A stretch of DNA of 64,000 nt from Blastochloris tepida (lineage in GTDB: Bacteria; Pseudomonadota; Alphaproteobacteria; Rhizobiales; Xanthobacteraceae). This document shows, one piece after another, positions 28,973 through 38,083 of the stretch (positions are counted from its first letter, which is position 1; every line of letters begins with the position of its first letter). The notes under the pieces were generated by a model. The model worked only from the letters and a program-made list of their open reading frames with translations. It did no database searches and was not told the origin of the DNA. The translations under genes and the position numbers were made by a program. The stretch is from the NCBI RefSeq assembly GCF_003966715.1, contig NZ_AP018907.1, positions 3,398,001 through 3,462,000 of the forward strand, written 5' to 3'.

Positions 28973-30507
28973 AGCTCGACGACACGCCGCTGCGCTCCTC
29001 GCGCCTGCTGGAGGCGCTGCGCGGCCGGCCCCGCGCGCTGGTCTACAGCGTCATCCTCGGCCACAGCCTGGCGATGGCGCTGGCCATGCTGCTGGTGCAG
29101 GCCAGTCCGCCGCGCGAGGTGGTCGAGGCGCTGGTGATCGGCCGCGAAAGCCTGCTCGGCACGCCCGCCCATCCGCCGCTGACCGGCTGGGTGCTCGGCT
29201 TCGCCTATTGGCTGGGCGGCGGCCGGCTGTGGGCGCTGTCGCTGGCCGGGGTGCTGGCCGATGCGGTGGCGCTGTGGGCGGTGTTCCGTCTCGCCCGCGG
29301 CATCGTCGGCGAGCGCCAGGGCGCGTTCGCCACCGTGCTCTTGGCCGGCGTCGCCTGGGTCACTTGGCTGCCGCCGGCGCTGAGCCCCGACCGGCTGCTG
29401 CTGCCGCTGTTCGCGCTCACCGCTCTGCATCTGTGGCGGGCTGCCGGTCAGGGCCGCCGGCTCTATTGGGGGCTGGTGGCGCTCGATCTGGCGCTGCTGG
29501 TCATCACCAAATATTCCGCCGCGGTGCTGGCCGGCGTGGTGGTGCTGGCGCTGGCGGCGGCGCCGAAGGGCCGCGCCGTGTTCCGCCGGCCCGAGCCGTG
29601 GGGGGCGGTGGCGGTCGCCGCCGCGCTGATCTGGCCGCACATCCTGTGGGTGGCGACCGACGACGGCCTGCCGTTCGACCACGCGGTGGGCAGCCTCGGC
29701 GCACCCGACCTTGTCGGCGCGGCCGAGGCCTGGGGCGGCCTGCTGCTGCTGGGCGTGCTGGGCCACGCCGCACTTGCCGTGCTGGTGGCGCTGGCGGTGG
29801 TGCCGCGCCGGAGCGAGGGCGATACCGTGCCGGTGTTTCCGCGGCCGGAGCCCGACATCACCGCCCGCCGCTTCGCGCTGACTTTGGCGCTGGCGCCGGC
29901 CCCGGCGGTGGCGATGGCCGGTTTCGTCCTCGGCCTGCCGGCGAAGACCGAGACGCTGGTGCCGCTGTTCGCCTTCTCCGGCCTCGGCGCGGTGCTGCTG
30001 CTCGGCCCGGCGATCCCGCTCTACCGCCACGCGCTGGTCGGCCGGGCGCTGGTGCTGGCAACGCTGGCGCCACCGGCCGTGGCGGCGATGATGGCGGTCG
30101 CCGCGCCCTATGGGCGGGGCCCCGGCGCCGACACCAACTGGCCGAGCGGCGAGATCGCCGGCTGGTTCACCGAGGTCTATCGCATCCGCACCGGCCAGCC
30201 GCTGGCCATCGTCGCCGGCGACGTGTGGACCGGCGGCACGCTGGCGCTGGCCAGCCGCGACCGGCCGCAGCTCCTCCTCGACGGCAATCCGGCCCGCACG
30301 CCCTGGATCACCGAGGAGACGGTGGCGCAGGCCGGCGTGCTGGTGGTGTGGCGCATCGAGGGCGCCAATCCCCACCCGCCGGTGAGCCTGCGCACCCGCT
30401 TTCCCGGCATGACCATCGAGGCGCCGCGCAGCTTCGACTGGGCGATCAAGGGCCGCCTGCCGCCGGTCCGCATCGGCTGGGCGGTGATCCCGCCGCAGGG
30501 CGGGTGA
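28969..30507 (+). CDS. ArnT/GT39-type membrane glycosyltransferase
   Basis: 512 residues from an ATG overlapping the rnhB stop codon (ATGA). About ten to twelve hydrophobic segments run from residue 25 to about 385, with an acidic loop near the N-terminus ([20 protein letters not shown], then [17 protein letters not shown]), the place where GT39 and related enzymes keep a catalytic Asp/Glu. The C-terminal about 125 residues form a soluble, probably periplasmic domain. The family transfers sugars from polyprenyl-phosphate donors to lipids or proteins; donor and acceptor are unknown. Its stop codon is the left end of an R1 repeat. Confidence 0.75.
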   Translation: MKLDDTPLRSSRLLEALRGRPRALVYSVILGHSLAMALAMLLVQASPPREVVEALVIGRESLLGTPAHPPLTGWVLGFAYWLGGGRLWALSLAGVLADAVALWAVFRLARGIVGERQGAFATVLLAGVAWVTWLPPALSPDRLLLPLFALTALHLWRAAGQGRRLYWGLVALDLALLVITKYSAAVLAGVVVLALAAAPKGRAVFRRPEPWGAVAVAAALIWPHILWVATDDGLPFDHAVGSLGAPDLVGAAEAWGGLLLLGVLGHAALAVLVALAVVPRRSEGDTVPVFPRPEPDITARRFALTLALAPAPAVAMAGFVLGLPAKTETLVPLFAFSGLGAVLLLGPAIPLYRHALVGRALVLATLAPPAVAAMMAVAAPYGRGPGADTNWPSGEIAGWFTEVYRIRTGQPLAIVAGDVWTGGTLALASRDRPQLLLDGNPARTPWITEETVAQAGVLVVWRIEGANPHPPVSLRTRFPGMTIEAPRSFDWAIKGRLPPVRIGWAVIPPQGG

Positions 30508-30637
30508 TCATACGGTTTCCGGCCAATCAGGCCGGAGAACCGTATGCCGTTCGCCGAAAAATCCCTTCCGGATCAAGGATTTTTCGGCGAGACCGTTTCC
30601 GGTATCCCGAAGGGATCAACCGGAAACCGTATGATCA
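30505..30637. repeat. R1 repeat, best-preserved copy, filling a convergent gap
   Basis: Both ends read TGATCATACGGTTTCCGG inward: 18-bp perfect terminal inverted repeats at 30505-30522 and 30620-30637. Inside are two further hairpins: GCCGAAAAATCC with GGATTTTTCGGC, and ATCCCGAAGGGAT. The first TGA is the stop codon of the glycosyltransferase gene; the TGA on the other strand is the stop codon of the uracil-DNA glycosylase gene. The repeat therefore fills the whole space between two convergent genes and could act as a two-way terminator. Confidence 0.9.
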
Positions 30638-31543
30638 CTCGACCATGCGCCCTTCGGCCAGCGCCCGCTTGACCGCCAGGAAGTCGCGCCACGCCAGCCG
30701 CTTCTGCAAGGGCTGGCGCAGCAGATAGGCCGGGTGCAGCGTCGCCATGGCGCGGATGTCGCGCGTGCCGGCGCGATAGGTCAGCCAGCGGCCGCGGGTC
30801 TTGAGGATGCCGTCCTTGGTGCCGGTCAGGCTCGACGCCGCGAAGCCGCCGAGGAACACCAGCACGTCGGGATCGACCAGCTCGATCTGGCGGGTGATGA
30901 AGGGCAGGCAGATCGCGCTTTCCTGCGGCGTCGGCGTGCGGTTGCCGGGCGGCCGCCACGGCACGATGTTGGCGATATAGACCTTGGTGCGGTCGAGCCC
31001 GATCGCCGCCAGCATGCGGTCGAGCAATTGGCCGGCGCGGCCGACGAACGGCTTGCCCTGGCGGTCTTCCTCCGCTCCCGGCGCCTCGCCCACCAGCATC
31101 AGTCTCGCATCCGGCGCCCCGTCGGCGAACACCAGCCGCGAGGCGGTGGTCTTGAGCGCGCAGCCGTCGAACCGCTCCAGGATCGCCCGCAGTTCGTCGA
31201 GCGACGCGGCCGAGCGGGCGGCTTCGCGCGCGGCCATCACCGCCGCATCCGGCGGCGGCGGGGCGGGGGCGGCGTCGGGCTCCGGCGCGTGGGCCGCCCG
31301 GCGCGGCGGCGGCGCGGTGGGGAAGCGGTGCGGCGCCTCCGCCCCCGGCCGCGCGGAGGCCGGCGGATCGGGCGGCAGATCGGGCGGCAGATCGGGCGGA
31401 AAGGCTTGCGCCCGCCGCTCGGCCTCGCGGGCGGCCTCGGCGAACCGGTCGTGCGGCGTCTCGGCGAGCGCCACGTCGATGCCCGCCCCGGCATAGAAGG
31501 CCAGCAGGTCGGCAAGCGCAGTCTGGAGGTCGGGGGCGGTCAT
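30635..31543 (-). CDS. Uracil-DNA glycosylase, family 4-like
   Basis: 302 residues from the ATG at 31543. The catalytic domain (about 110-300) has [20 protein letters not shown] (motif 1), [20 protein letters not shown] and [12 protein letters not shown] (motif 2). It removes uracil from DNA in base excision repair. The first about 105 residues are a variable Pro/Ala-rich region with a small tandem repeat ([13 protein letters not shown]). Two of the usual four Fe-S cysteines are gone: the CxxC at the domain start keeps only Cys128 (DGCALKTT), and KC before RPP is PW (195-196). Cys212 remains. The stop codon lies in the R1 repeat. Confidence 0.88.
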   Translation of the reverse strand: MTAPDLQTALADLLAFYAGAGIDVALAETPHDRFAEAAREAERRAQAFPPDLPPDLPPDPPASARPGAEAPHRFPTAPPPRRAAHAPEPDAAPAPPPPDAAVMAAREAARSAASLDELRAILERFDGCALKTTASRLVFADGAPDARLMLVGEAPGAEEDRQGKPFVGRAGQLLDRMLAAIGLDRTKVYIANIVPWRPPGNRTPTPQESAICLPFITRQIELVDPDVLVFLGGFAASSLTGTKDGILKTRGRWLTYRAGTRDIRAMATLHPAYLLRQPLQKRLAWRDFLAVKRALAEGRMVE

Positions 31544-31656
31544 CGCCGTCACTTTATCAGCGCCGGCCGCCGATCGCACCGTTGGTGGAATTGTCAGAGC
31601 CGGCAAGTCGTGGAATGACCATATTGAAAAAATCCAAGACTGGGAGGGAAAGACCG

Positions 31657-33324
31657 ATGAGCGAGGCCGAGCTGCCCCCGCGCGAGCGCATGGATTTCGA
31701 CGTGGTGGTGGTCGGCGCAGGCCCGGCCGGGCTTGCCGCCGCCATCCGCCTCAAGCAGATCGCCCCCGACCTCGCGGTGGTGGTGGTCGAGAAGGGCTCG
31801 GAGGTCGGCGCCCACATTCTGTCCGGCGCGGTGGTCGATCCCTCGCCGCTCGATGCGCTGCTGCCCGGCTGGCGCGGCGAGGATACCCCGTTCAAGACCG
31901 CCGTCACCGACGACCGCTTCTACTACTTCAGCCAGCGCGGCGGCGTGCGCCTGCCCAACTGGCTGATGCCGCCCTTGATGTCCAACCATGGCTGCTACAT
32001 CGTCTCGCTCGGCAATGTCTGCCGCTGGCTGGCGGCCAAGGCCGAGGCGCTGGGCGTCGAAATCTATCCCGGCTTCGCCGCCGCCGAGGTGCTCTATGAC
32101 GACGCCGGCGCCGTCATCGGCATCGCCACCGGCGACATGGGCATCGCCCGCGACGGCCACCACAAGGACAGCTTCACCCGCGGCATGGAGCTGGCCGGCA
32201 AGTACGTGCTGTTCGCCGAGGGCGCGCGCGGCCAGCTCACCCGCCAGCTCGTCGCCCGCTTCAAGCTCGACGGCGGCGTCTCGCCGCAGAAATACGGCAT
32301 CGGGCTCAAGGAGCTGTGGCAGGTGGCGCCGGAGAAGTCGAAGCCCGGCCTTGCCCAGCATTCTTTCGGCTGGCCGCTCGACGACGCCACCAGCGGCGGC
32401 TCGTTCCTCTACCATCTGGAGGACAACCAAGTGGCGGTCGGCTTCGTGGTGCATCTCGACTACGAGAACCCGACGCTGTCGCCGTTCGACGAGTTCCAGC
32501 GCTTCAAGCACCACCCGCTGATCGCCGACACCTTCGCCGGCGGCAAGCGCCTCGCCTATGGCGCGCGCGCCATCAGCGAGGGCGGCTGGCAGTCGGTGCC
32601 GAAGCTGGTGTTCCCCGGCGGCGCGCTGATCGGCGATGCCGCGGGCTTCCTCAACGTGCCGCGCATCAAGGGCACCCACAACGCCATCGCCTCCGGCATG
32701 CAGGCGGCCGAGCAGGCCGCGGCCGCCATCGCCGCCGGCCGGGCGGGCGACGAGCTTGCGGCCTATGATGCGGGCTGGCGCGCCAGCGGCATCGGCGCCG
32801 ACCTCAAGCCGGTGCGCAACGTCAAGCCGCTGTGGGCGCGCCACGGCCTCAAGCTCGGCGTGACGCTGGCCGGGCTCGACATGTGGACCAACACGCTGGG
32901 CTTCTCGCTGTTCGGCACGCTCAAGCACGACAAGCCCGACAACGCCACGCTGAAGCGGCTCGACGAGGTGACGCCGATCGCCTATCCGCGGCCGGACGGG
33001 AAGCTGTCGTTCGACAAATTGTCCTCGGTGTTCCTGTCCAACACCAATCACGAGGAGGACCAGCCGGTCCATCTGACGCTGAAGGACCCGGCGGTGCCGA
33101 TCGCCCACAATCTGCCGCTCTATGGCGAGCCGGCGCGGCTCTACTGCCCGGCCGGGGTCTATGAGGTGGTCTATGGCGACGAGGCCACGCAGAGCGACCC
33201 GCGCTTCGTGATCAACGCCCAGAACTGCGTCCACTGCAAAACCTGCGACATCAAGGACCCGACGCAGAACATCGTGTGGGTGGCGCCCGAAGGCGGCGGC
33301 GGGCCGAACTATCCGAACATGTGA
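31657..33324 (+). CDS. Electron-transfer flavoprotein:ubiquinone oxidoreductase
   Basis: 555 residues from the ATG at 31657 with GGGAGGG upstream, the usual length. ETF-QO takes electrons from ETF, reduced by acyl-CoA and other dehydrogenases, to ubiquinone. It has FAD ([20 protein letters not shown] near the start) and one [4Fe-4S] cluster bound near the C-terminus ([16 protein letters not shown] plus an upstream Cys in [11 protein letters not shown]). Membrane association is by a monotopic surface. The ending [10 protein letters not shown] is standard. A gene for ETF is not in the window. An R2 repeat follows. Confidence 0.95.
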   Translation: MSEAELPPRERMDFDVVVVGAGPAGLAAAIRLKQIAPDLAVVVVEKGSEVGAHILSGAVVDPSPLDALLPGWRGEDTPFKTAVTDDRFYYFSQRGGVRLPNWLMPPLMSNHGCYIVSLGNVCRWLAAKAEALGVEIYPGFAAAEVLYDDAGAVIGIATGDMGIARDGHHKDSFTRGMELAGKYVLFAEGARGQLTRQLVARFKLDGGVSPQKYGIGLKELWQVAPEKSKPGLAQHSFGWPLDDATSGGSFLYHLEDNQVAVGFVVHLDYENPTLSPFDEFQRFKHHPLIADTFAGGKRLAYGARAISEGGWQSVPKLVFPGGALIGDAAGFLNVPRIKGTHNAIASGMQAAEQAAAAIAAGRAGDELAAYDAGWRASGIGADLKPVRNVKPLWARHGLKLGVTLAGLDMWTNTLGFSLFGTLKHDKPDNATLKRLDEVTPIAYPRPDGKLSFDKLSSVFLSNTNHEEDQPVHLTLKDPAVPIAHNLPLYGEPARLYCPAGVYEVVYGDEATQSDPRFVINAQNCVHCKTCDIKDPTQNIVWVAPEGGGGPNYPNM

Positions 33325-33765
33325 GGGTTTTCGGGCGGGGTTTTGGGATTGGGGCTTCCGGTTTCGGGTTTCGCGCGCGCGAAGAAGCCCCCGACCCCTC
33401 CCCGCCATTCACTGCGTTCATTGGGCAGGGGAGAAATGGGGGGAGGGGAGCAGGCCGCGGGCCTGTCCCGGCCGTTCCCCGTTGTGCTCGTGGGGAGAAG
33501 AGGCGCCCCTTTCTCCCCTCCCCCCGCGAGCTTTGCGAGCGGTGGGGAGGGGTCGGGGGTGGGGGGCTCTTCGCGGGGCGAAGACCGTCGCTAGCCGCAT
33601 GGCCGGGCTGCCGGCGATGCCGGAGGGTCGCTCTTGTTGGCGGGACCGCAGATCATTACGAACATATGTTCAAAATACCGCGTGCCGGGTACCGCGCGCT
33701 GCGGCCGGTCGCCCCGGCCGGTCATCCTTGGCCGGTCACCCTTGGCCGGGGAGGCTCGATTGACG
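33325..33765. other. Non-coding region after ETF-QO with R2 repeat
   Basis: The R2 repeat occupies 33387-33568. The remaining about 200 bp before the thioesterase gene contains an AT-richer patch around 33650-33690 and a GGCCGGTCACCC-type duplicated stretch (GGCCGGTCATCCTT, GGCCGGTCACCCTT, GGCCGG). No gene is apparent. Confidence 0.55.
33387..33568. repeat. R2 long repeat, copy 3
   Basis: The left arm is CCCCCGACCCCTCCCCGCC and the right arm GGTGGGGAGGGGTCGGGGG. The interior has ATTCACTGCGTTCATTGGGC, GGCCGCGGGCCTGTCCCGGC, CGTTGTGCTCGTGGGGAGAA and GAGGCGCCCCTTTCTCCCC, in the same order as copy 2. It begins about 60 bp after the ETF-QO stop codon. Confidence 0.8.
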
Positions 33766-34230
33766 ATGTCGCCGGATCCCGTTCCCGCACCGCAACCCTT
33801 GACGGCCGGAACCGTCCCATCCCACGCCGGCTGCCTTCTCTGCGGCGACCGCAATCCGTTGTCGCTGAAGCTGCGGTTCACGCCCGATGGCGCCGATGGC
33901 GTGCAGGGGTCGTTCGCCTGCCGCGAGATCCTGCAGGGATATGACGGCATGGTGCATGGCGGCGTCATCGCCGCGCTGCTCGATTGCGCGATGACGCATT
34001 GCCTGTTCCATCACGGCATCGAGGCGGTGACGGCCGATCTCCAAGTCCGTTATCGCCTTCCGCTGTCCTGCCGGGCGCGGGTCGATCTCCGGGCGCGCTT
34101 CGTCCAGTTTCATCCGCCGCTCTACCGGCTCACGGCCGAGATCCGGGTCGGCGATCAACTCGTCGCCCGCGCCGCGGGCGCGTTCATCGACGCGGCGCGC
34201 CGGCCGGCGCCCGTCGGCAACGGAACTTGA
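33766..34230 (+). CDS. PaaI-type thioesterase (hotdog fold)
   Basis: 154 residues from the ATG at 33766 with GGGGAGG upstream. The hotdog-fold core reads GYDGMVHGGVIAALLDCAMT, in which HGG and the following acidic residue are typical of the PaaI family's active site. A CLLCGDRNPLSLKLRF segment precedes it, as in many bacterial PaaI-like thioesterases. It would hydrolyse an acyl-CoA; the substrate is unknown. The next gene is 106 bp downstream. The stop region (TGACGCTGCGTCCGG) vaguely resembles an R1 tip. Confidence 0.85.
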   Translation: MSPDPVPAPQPLTAGTVPSHAGCLLCGDRNPLSLKLRFTPDGADGVQGSFACREILQGYDGMVHGGVIAALLDCAMTHCLFHHGIEAVTADLQVRYRLPLSCRARVDLRARFVQFHPPLYRLTAEIRVGDQLVARAAGAFIDAARRPAPVGNGT

Positions 34231-34336
34231 CGCTGCGTCCGGCTGACCGGACTGGATTTCGCATGGCGTCCGCGCGCAAGGCGAGGCGGCGGCAACCGCT
34301 GCTGGCCGGTGACGCACGGAAACAGTATTGTTCTGC

Positions 34337-35416
34337 ATGCCGATCCTCACCGTCCTGTTCGCCCTCGCCGCGGTACTGGCCGCCGCGCTCGGCATCGCGG
34401 CCCTGCTCACGCGGCGGGCGACCCGCCGGCTGGAGGCGCGCTTTCCGTCCACCGGCACCCGGGTCGATGCCGGCGGCGGCACGATCCACGTGCTCAGGTT
34501 CGGGTCCGCCCCGGCGCCGGACCGGCCGGCTGTGCTGCTGCTGCACGGCGCGCCCGGCTCGGCCGCCGACCTCAAGGCACTGGGCGAGCGCCTGACCCAC
34601 GGCGCCGCGGCGCTGCCGGTGCTGGTTCCCGACCGGCCGGGCTCGGGCTGGAGCGGCCGGCCGGGCGGCGACGCCGATGCCGCGCTCGGCCGCCAAGCCG
34701 CACTGATTCGCGGCGCGATGCAGGCGCTGGGCGCCCGCCGGGTGCTGATCGTCGGTCATTCGTTCGGCGGCGCGGTGGCGCTGCGCTACGCGCTCGACCA
34801 TCCGGACGAGGTGGCCGGGCTGGTGCTGGTCAATCCCGCCACCCATCCGCGCCCCGGCGGCCTGAAGCGGGTCCAGGCGGCGGCCGAGGCGCTGCTCACC
34901 GGGCCGCTGTTCACCCACACGCTGGCGACGCCGCTGAGCCTCGCCGCGCTCGAGAAGGCGACCGCGCGCATGTTCGCGCCCGAGCCGCTGCCCGCGGGCT
35001 ATCTCGACGCCAGCGCCCTGGCGCTGGCGATGACGCCGGAGCGCTTCCACCACACCATGCAGGATTTCATGCGGCTGCGCGGCGAGCTGATCGCCCAGGC
35101 GCCGCGCTACCCGGCGCTCACGGCGCCGCTCACACTGATTCTCGGCACCGCCGATGCCGTCGTGCCGCCGGCCGATCACGGCGAGGTGCTGGCGCGGCAG
35201 CTGGCGGGGCGGGCCGCCCCGGCGGTGCGGGTGGTGCGGATCGAGGGAGCCGGCCACATGCTGCATCGCGGCCATGCCGGGCGGGTGGCCGAGGAGACCG
35301 GCCGGCTTGCCGGCGCGCTGCTGGCCGAGGACGTGCTGGCCCATGTGATGTCGGCGCCGATGTCGACGGCGATGTCGGAGCCGGCATCGGCGGCGCGGCC
35401 GGAATCGCCCGCGTGA
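34337..35416 (+). CDS. Membrane-anchored alpha/beta hydrolase
   Basis: 359 residues from the ATG at 34337; a TTG three codons upstream is less likely. The N-terminal hydrophobic segment (PILTVLFALAAVLAAALGIA, residues about 2-21) anchors it in the membrane. The alpha/beta-hydrolase fold shows an oxyanion-loop motif LLLHGAPGS, a nucleophile elbow VGHSFGGAVAL with the catalytic serine, and the terminal catalytic histidine in GAGHMLHRGH. The acidic member is probably the aspartate of LGTADAVVPPADH. Substrate unknown. Codon use is typical of the window. Confidence 0.82.
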   Translation: MPILTVLFALAAVLAAALGIAALLTRRATRRLEARFPSTGTRVDAGGGTIHVLRFGSAPAPDRPAVLLLHGAPGSAADLKALGERLTHGAAALPVLVPDRPGSGWSGRPGGDADAALGRQAALIRGAMQALGARRVLIVGHSFGGAVALRYALDHPDEVAGLVLVNPATHPRPGGLKRVQAAAEALLTGPLFTHTLATPLSLAALEKATARMFAPEPLPAGYLDASALALAMTPERFHHTMQDFMRLRGELIAQAPRYPALTAPLTLILGTADAVVPPADHGEVLARQLAGRAAPAVRVVRIEGAGHMLHRGHAGRVAEETGRLAGALLAEDVLAHVMSAPMSTAMSEPASAARPESPA

Positions 35417-35687
35417 GCGCCGGCCGGGACCGGATTTTGCGCGCCGAACGGCGAAGTTCGCGCCATCCGCGGTGCTGCGCACGGCGGATTTGCGCTCCAG
35501 GGTCGTATTCTGCGGATCGATGCGCGAAATCCGCCGCGCAGCCCGCCGCCCCGCCCGCCCCGGCGCGCCAGCAAACGCACCTGCCCGCGTCAGCAAACGG
35601 ACTTGCCCGCGGCGAATGTCGCCTCTAAATGCTACTCTTCGATCGTGGCCGCGCAGGGATGCGGTCGGTTTCGGCTGGGAGTTTCCT

Positions 35688-36698
35688 TTGGCCGTCGTGT
35701 TACCGTTCGAATCCGCGCCCGAAGCCTCGATCGAGAGCCTCGTGCGGCTTGTGCAGCCCGACATGGAGCGGGTGAACGCGACGATTCTGTCGCGTACCGG
35801 CTCCGACGTCACCAAGATCCCCGAGGTGGCCAACCACCTGATCTCCTCGGGCGGCAAGCGGCTGCGTCCGATGCTGGTGCTCGCCACCGCCCAGATGTGC
35901 GGCTATCAGGGCGACGCCCAGACCAAGATCGCCGCCGCGGTGGAATTCCTGCACACCGCCACGCTGCTCCACGACGACGTGGTCGACGAGAGCGAGCTGC
36001 GCCGCGGCAAGGCCACCGCCCGCATGCTCTGGGGCAATGAGATGAGCGTGCTGGTCGGCGACTTCCTGCTCGGCCAGTCGATGCGGATGATGGTCGAGGT
36101 CGGCTCGCTGCGCTGCATGGAGATCCTCTCCACCGCCGCCGCGGTGATCGCCGAGGGCGAGGTGATGCAGCTCGCCGCCGCCAAGAACACCGAGACCACC
36201 GAGGACGCCTATCTCGCGGTGATCCGCTCCAAGACCGCCGAGCTGTTCGCGGCCGCCGCCGAGTTCGGCCCGGTGCTGGCCGGCCGCCCGAAGGCGGAGG
36301 AGGCGGCCTGCCGCTCCTACGGCACCAATCTCGGCATCGCCTTCCAGCTCGTCGACGACGCGCTCGATTATGGCGGCCGCGCCGCCGAGCTCGGCAAGAA
36401 TGTCGGCGACGACTTCCGCGAGGGCAAGATCACCCTGCCGGTGGTGCTGGCGTTCCGCCGCGGCAATGACGCCGAGCGGGCGTTCTGGCGCAAGGCGCTG
36501 GAGCAGGGCGAGGCCGACGACGCCGCGCTCGAGACCGCGGTCGGGCTGATGCACAAGCACCGCGCCATCGAGGACACCTGCGAGCGCGCCAAGCACTACG
36601 GCGCCATCGCCACCGACGCGCTGGGCTTGTTCCCGGCCTCGCCGGTCAAGCGGGCGCTCGCCGACGCGGTGGCCTTCGCCATCTCCCGAGCGCATTGA
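35688..36698 (+). CDS. Polyprenyl diphosphate synthase (octa/decaprenyl type)
   Basis: 336 residues from a TTG start at 35688 with GGGAG upstream; the resulting start (MAVVLPFESAPEASIESLVR) fits rhizobial homologues better than the long upstream frame. It is a long-chain trans-prenyltransferase for the ubiquinone side chain. The first aspartate-rich motif is LLHDDVVDESELRRGK (DDVVD at 96-100) and the second QLVDDALDYGG. SSGGKRLRPMLVLATAQMCG (54-73) is the substrate lysine/arginine region. Product length (8, 9 or 10 units) cannot be told by eye. Followed by two hairpins. Confidence 0.92.
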   Translation: MAVVLPFESAPEASIESLVRLVQPDMERVNATILSRTGSDVTKIPEVANHLISSGGKRLRPMLVLATAQMCGYQGDAQTKIAAAVEFLHTATLLHDDVVDESELRRGKATARMLWGNEMSVLVGDFLLGQSMRMMVEVGSLRCMEILSTAAAVIAEGEVMQLAAAKNTETTEDAYLAVIRSKTAELFAAAAEFGPVLAGRPKAEEAACRSYGTNLGIAFQLVDDALDYGGRAAELGKNVGDDFREGKITLPVVLAFRRGNDAERAFWRKALEQGEADDAALETAVGLMHKHRAIEDTCERAKHYGAIATDALGLFPASPVKRALADAVAFAISRAH

Positions 36699-36702
36699 TT
36701 CG

Positions 36703-36734
36703 AACGGCCCCGGACGCTGACGCGTGGGGCCGTT
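36703..36734. terminator. Hairpin with conserved loop, copy 2
   Basis: AACGGCCCC and GGGGCCGTT with loop GGACGCTGACGCGT, almost identical to the element at 8330-8361. It begins five bases after the polyprenyl synthase stop codon. Confidence 0.6.
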
Positions 36735-36760
36735 GGTCTGGCTCCGAACTTCTTGCACCG

Positions 36761-36795
36761 ACGAAAACGCCGGCCCTCGGGCCGGCGTTTTCGTT
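36761..36795. terminator. Bidirectional rho-independent terminator
   Basis: CGAAAACGCCGGCCC and its exact complement (15-bp stem, two-base loop) lie between the convergent polyprenyl synthase gene and the hypothetical gene that ends at 36837. Each strand carries a T4 run in the stem end, followed by CGTT, so it can work in both directions. Confidence 0.75.
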
Positions 36796-36836
36796 TGCCG
36801 TGGCGCGGTGGCCTGACCACCCGCCGGAGAACCGGA

Positions 36837-37655
36837 TCACCCGTGCGGCCGGCCGCTCCGCCCGGCGGTGGCCGGCAGCGGCGCCAGATGGTCGAACGGA
36901 AGCTGCGGCAGCGCCGCGGCGTCGACCGTGAACAGCAAATGCTGCACCATCACCAGAGGCGGGAAGGTGCCGGGATCGCCCGGCGCGCCGCGTGTCACCG
37001 GGTCGGCCTTGTCCAGCCCGGCGAGCGGCGGCGTGCTGGCGAGGCCGACCGGCCGCGGATCGGTGGCGGGAAGCTCGGCGGCGGCGACCTCCAGCCGGGC
37101 GACCGGCAGGCTCACCGGCTCGGGCCGGGACGGCGCGGCCGCGGGTGCGGCGCCCGTGGCGTGGGCCGCCGCCCGCACCGCCAGCCCGGCACCGGGCCGC
37201 AGCAGGCTGCCGGTGACCTCCGGCGCCTCGGCCGGCGTCCAGCCCGACGCGGACCCGGGCGACGCGGAATTGGACGAGGCCGGATTGGGCGGGGCGAACA
37301 GGTCGGCCGCGGTCGGCGGCAGGCGGACGATGTCGGGCCGCACCGCCGCCAGCGCCCCGCCGAACAGCAGCGGCACGGGGGCGCTCGCCGCTTGCGTGGG
37401 GCCGGCGCCGCTGGAGGCGCCGGTCTGCGCCGACCAGCCCGGCGCCAGCAGCATGATCGCCACGCCGAGCGCCACCGGCAGGCCGGCCGCCGCCACCAGC
37501 GCCGCCGCCCGCCGCCGGTGCGACGGCTGCGACGCGGCCTGACGCGGCGCGCGCCCGGTCGGCGCGGCGCGCGAGGGCTCGAACCGCGGGGGCTTGCCCC
37601 TTGAAGGATTGGAGCGGGACGCCGTGGACTGCAACGTCATGGACCGGAACGTCAT
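36837..37655 (-). CDS. Hypothetical protein with one membrane segment and long Ala/Pro-rich domain
   Basis: 272 residues from the ATG at 37655; other in-frame ATGs lie at 37640, 37670 and 37745. A basic Ser/Arg/Pro-rich N-terminal part (about 1-55) is followed by one membrane helix (AAALVAAAGLPVALGVAIML, about 50-70) and an Ala/Pro-rich, probably periplasmic, C-terminal part. No domain is recognised. Two points argue that it is real: a strong two-way terminator lies just beyond its stop codon, and the stop codon itself sits at the tip of an R1-like element (TGATCCGGTTCTCCGG). Function unknown. Confidence 0.6.
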   Translation of the reverse strand: MTFRSMTLQSTASRSNPSRGKPPRFEPSRAAPTGRAPRQAASQPSHRRRAAALVAAAGLPVALGVAIMLLAPGWSAQTGASSGAGPTQAASAPVPLLFGGALAAVRPDIVRLPPTAADLFAPPNPASSNSASPGSASGWTPAEAPEVTGSLLRPGAGLAVRAAAHATGAAPAAAPSRPEPVSLPVARLEVAAAELPATDPRPVGLASTPPLAGLDKADPVTRGAPGDPGTFPPLVMVQHLLFTVDAAALPQLPFDHLAPLPATAGRSGRPHG

Positions 37656-37679
37656 GGAAGATGACTCCATGGCAGACGA

Positions 37680-37740
37680 ATCCGTGGGCAGGCGAATCCG
37701 GGGCAGAGGAATCCGGGGCAGGCGAATCCGGGAACGTGAA
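37680..37740. repeat. Short tandem repeat (GGCAGGCGAATCCGGG)
   Basis: Three imperfect units: GGCAGGCGAATCCGGG, GCAGAGGAATCCGGG and GCAGGCGAATCCGGG. They lie at the start of the hypothetical minus-strand gene and just upstream of a possible plus-strand lipoprotein gene. Which strand, if either, is coding here is uncertain. Confidence 0.7.
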
Positions 37741-37743
37741 TTC

Positions 37744-37872
37744 ATGAGACGCAACGCAAAATTCTCGATCCGGCCGCGACGTGCCGCGGCCCGCACCCGA
37801 GTGTCGGCGATCATCATTGCCGTGGCGTTAATGGCGGTGGCCGGGTGCGGCATCCCGCCGATGCCGACATGA
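37744..37872 (+). CDS. Possible very small lipoprotein (42 residues)
   Basis: From the ATG at 37744: MRRNAKFSIRPRRAAARTRV, then a hydrophobic stretch SAIIIAVALMAVAGCGIPPM and a tail of PT. The sequence VAGC fits a lipobox, with Cys36 to be lipidated. It would leave only seven residues after cleavage, so it resembles the tiny lipoproteins often seen in Rhizobiales. It overlaps the upstream end of the minus-strand hypothetical frame, so only one of the two 5' regions may be real. Low confidence. Confidence 0.35.
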   Translation: MRRNAKFSIRPRRAAARTRVSAIIIAVALMAVAGCGIPPMPT

Positions 37873-38083
37873 CGCCGGCACGGCCTGACCGGCACGCTCG
37901 CGAACGGCAGATGACCAGAACACGTGATCCGAACACGGGATCAGTATTCGTCCCCCGGCCACACCGGCCGGAGACCGTTTGGGAGGCTCGCACGCCAACC
38001 GGGCGATTTGGCGGCAAGGACGGCGGACCCGGCGCACCCCGGCGATGCGCCCGGCGCATGCGGCGCCGCTCTCCGCGCGTCCG

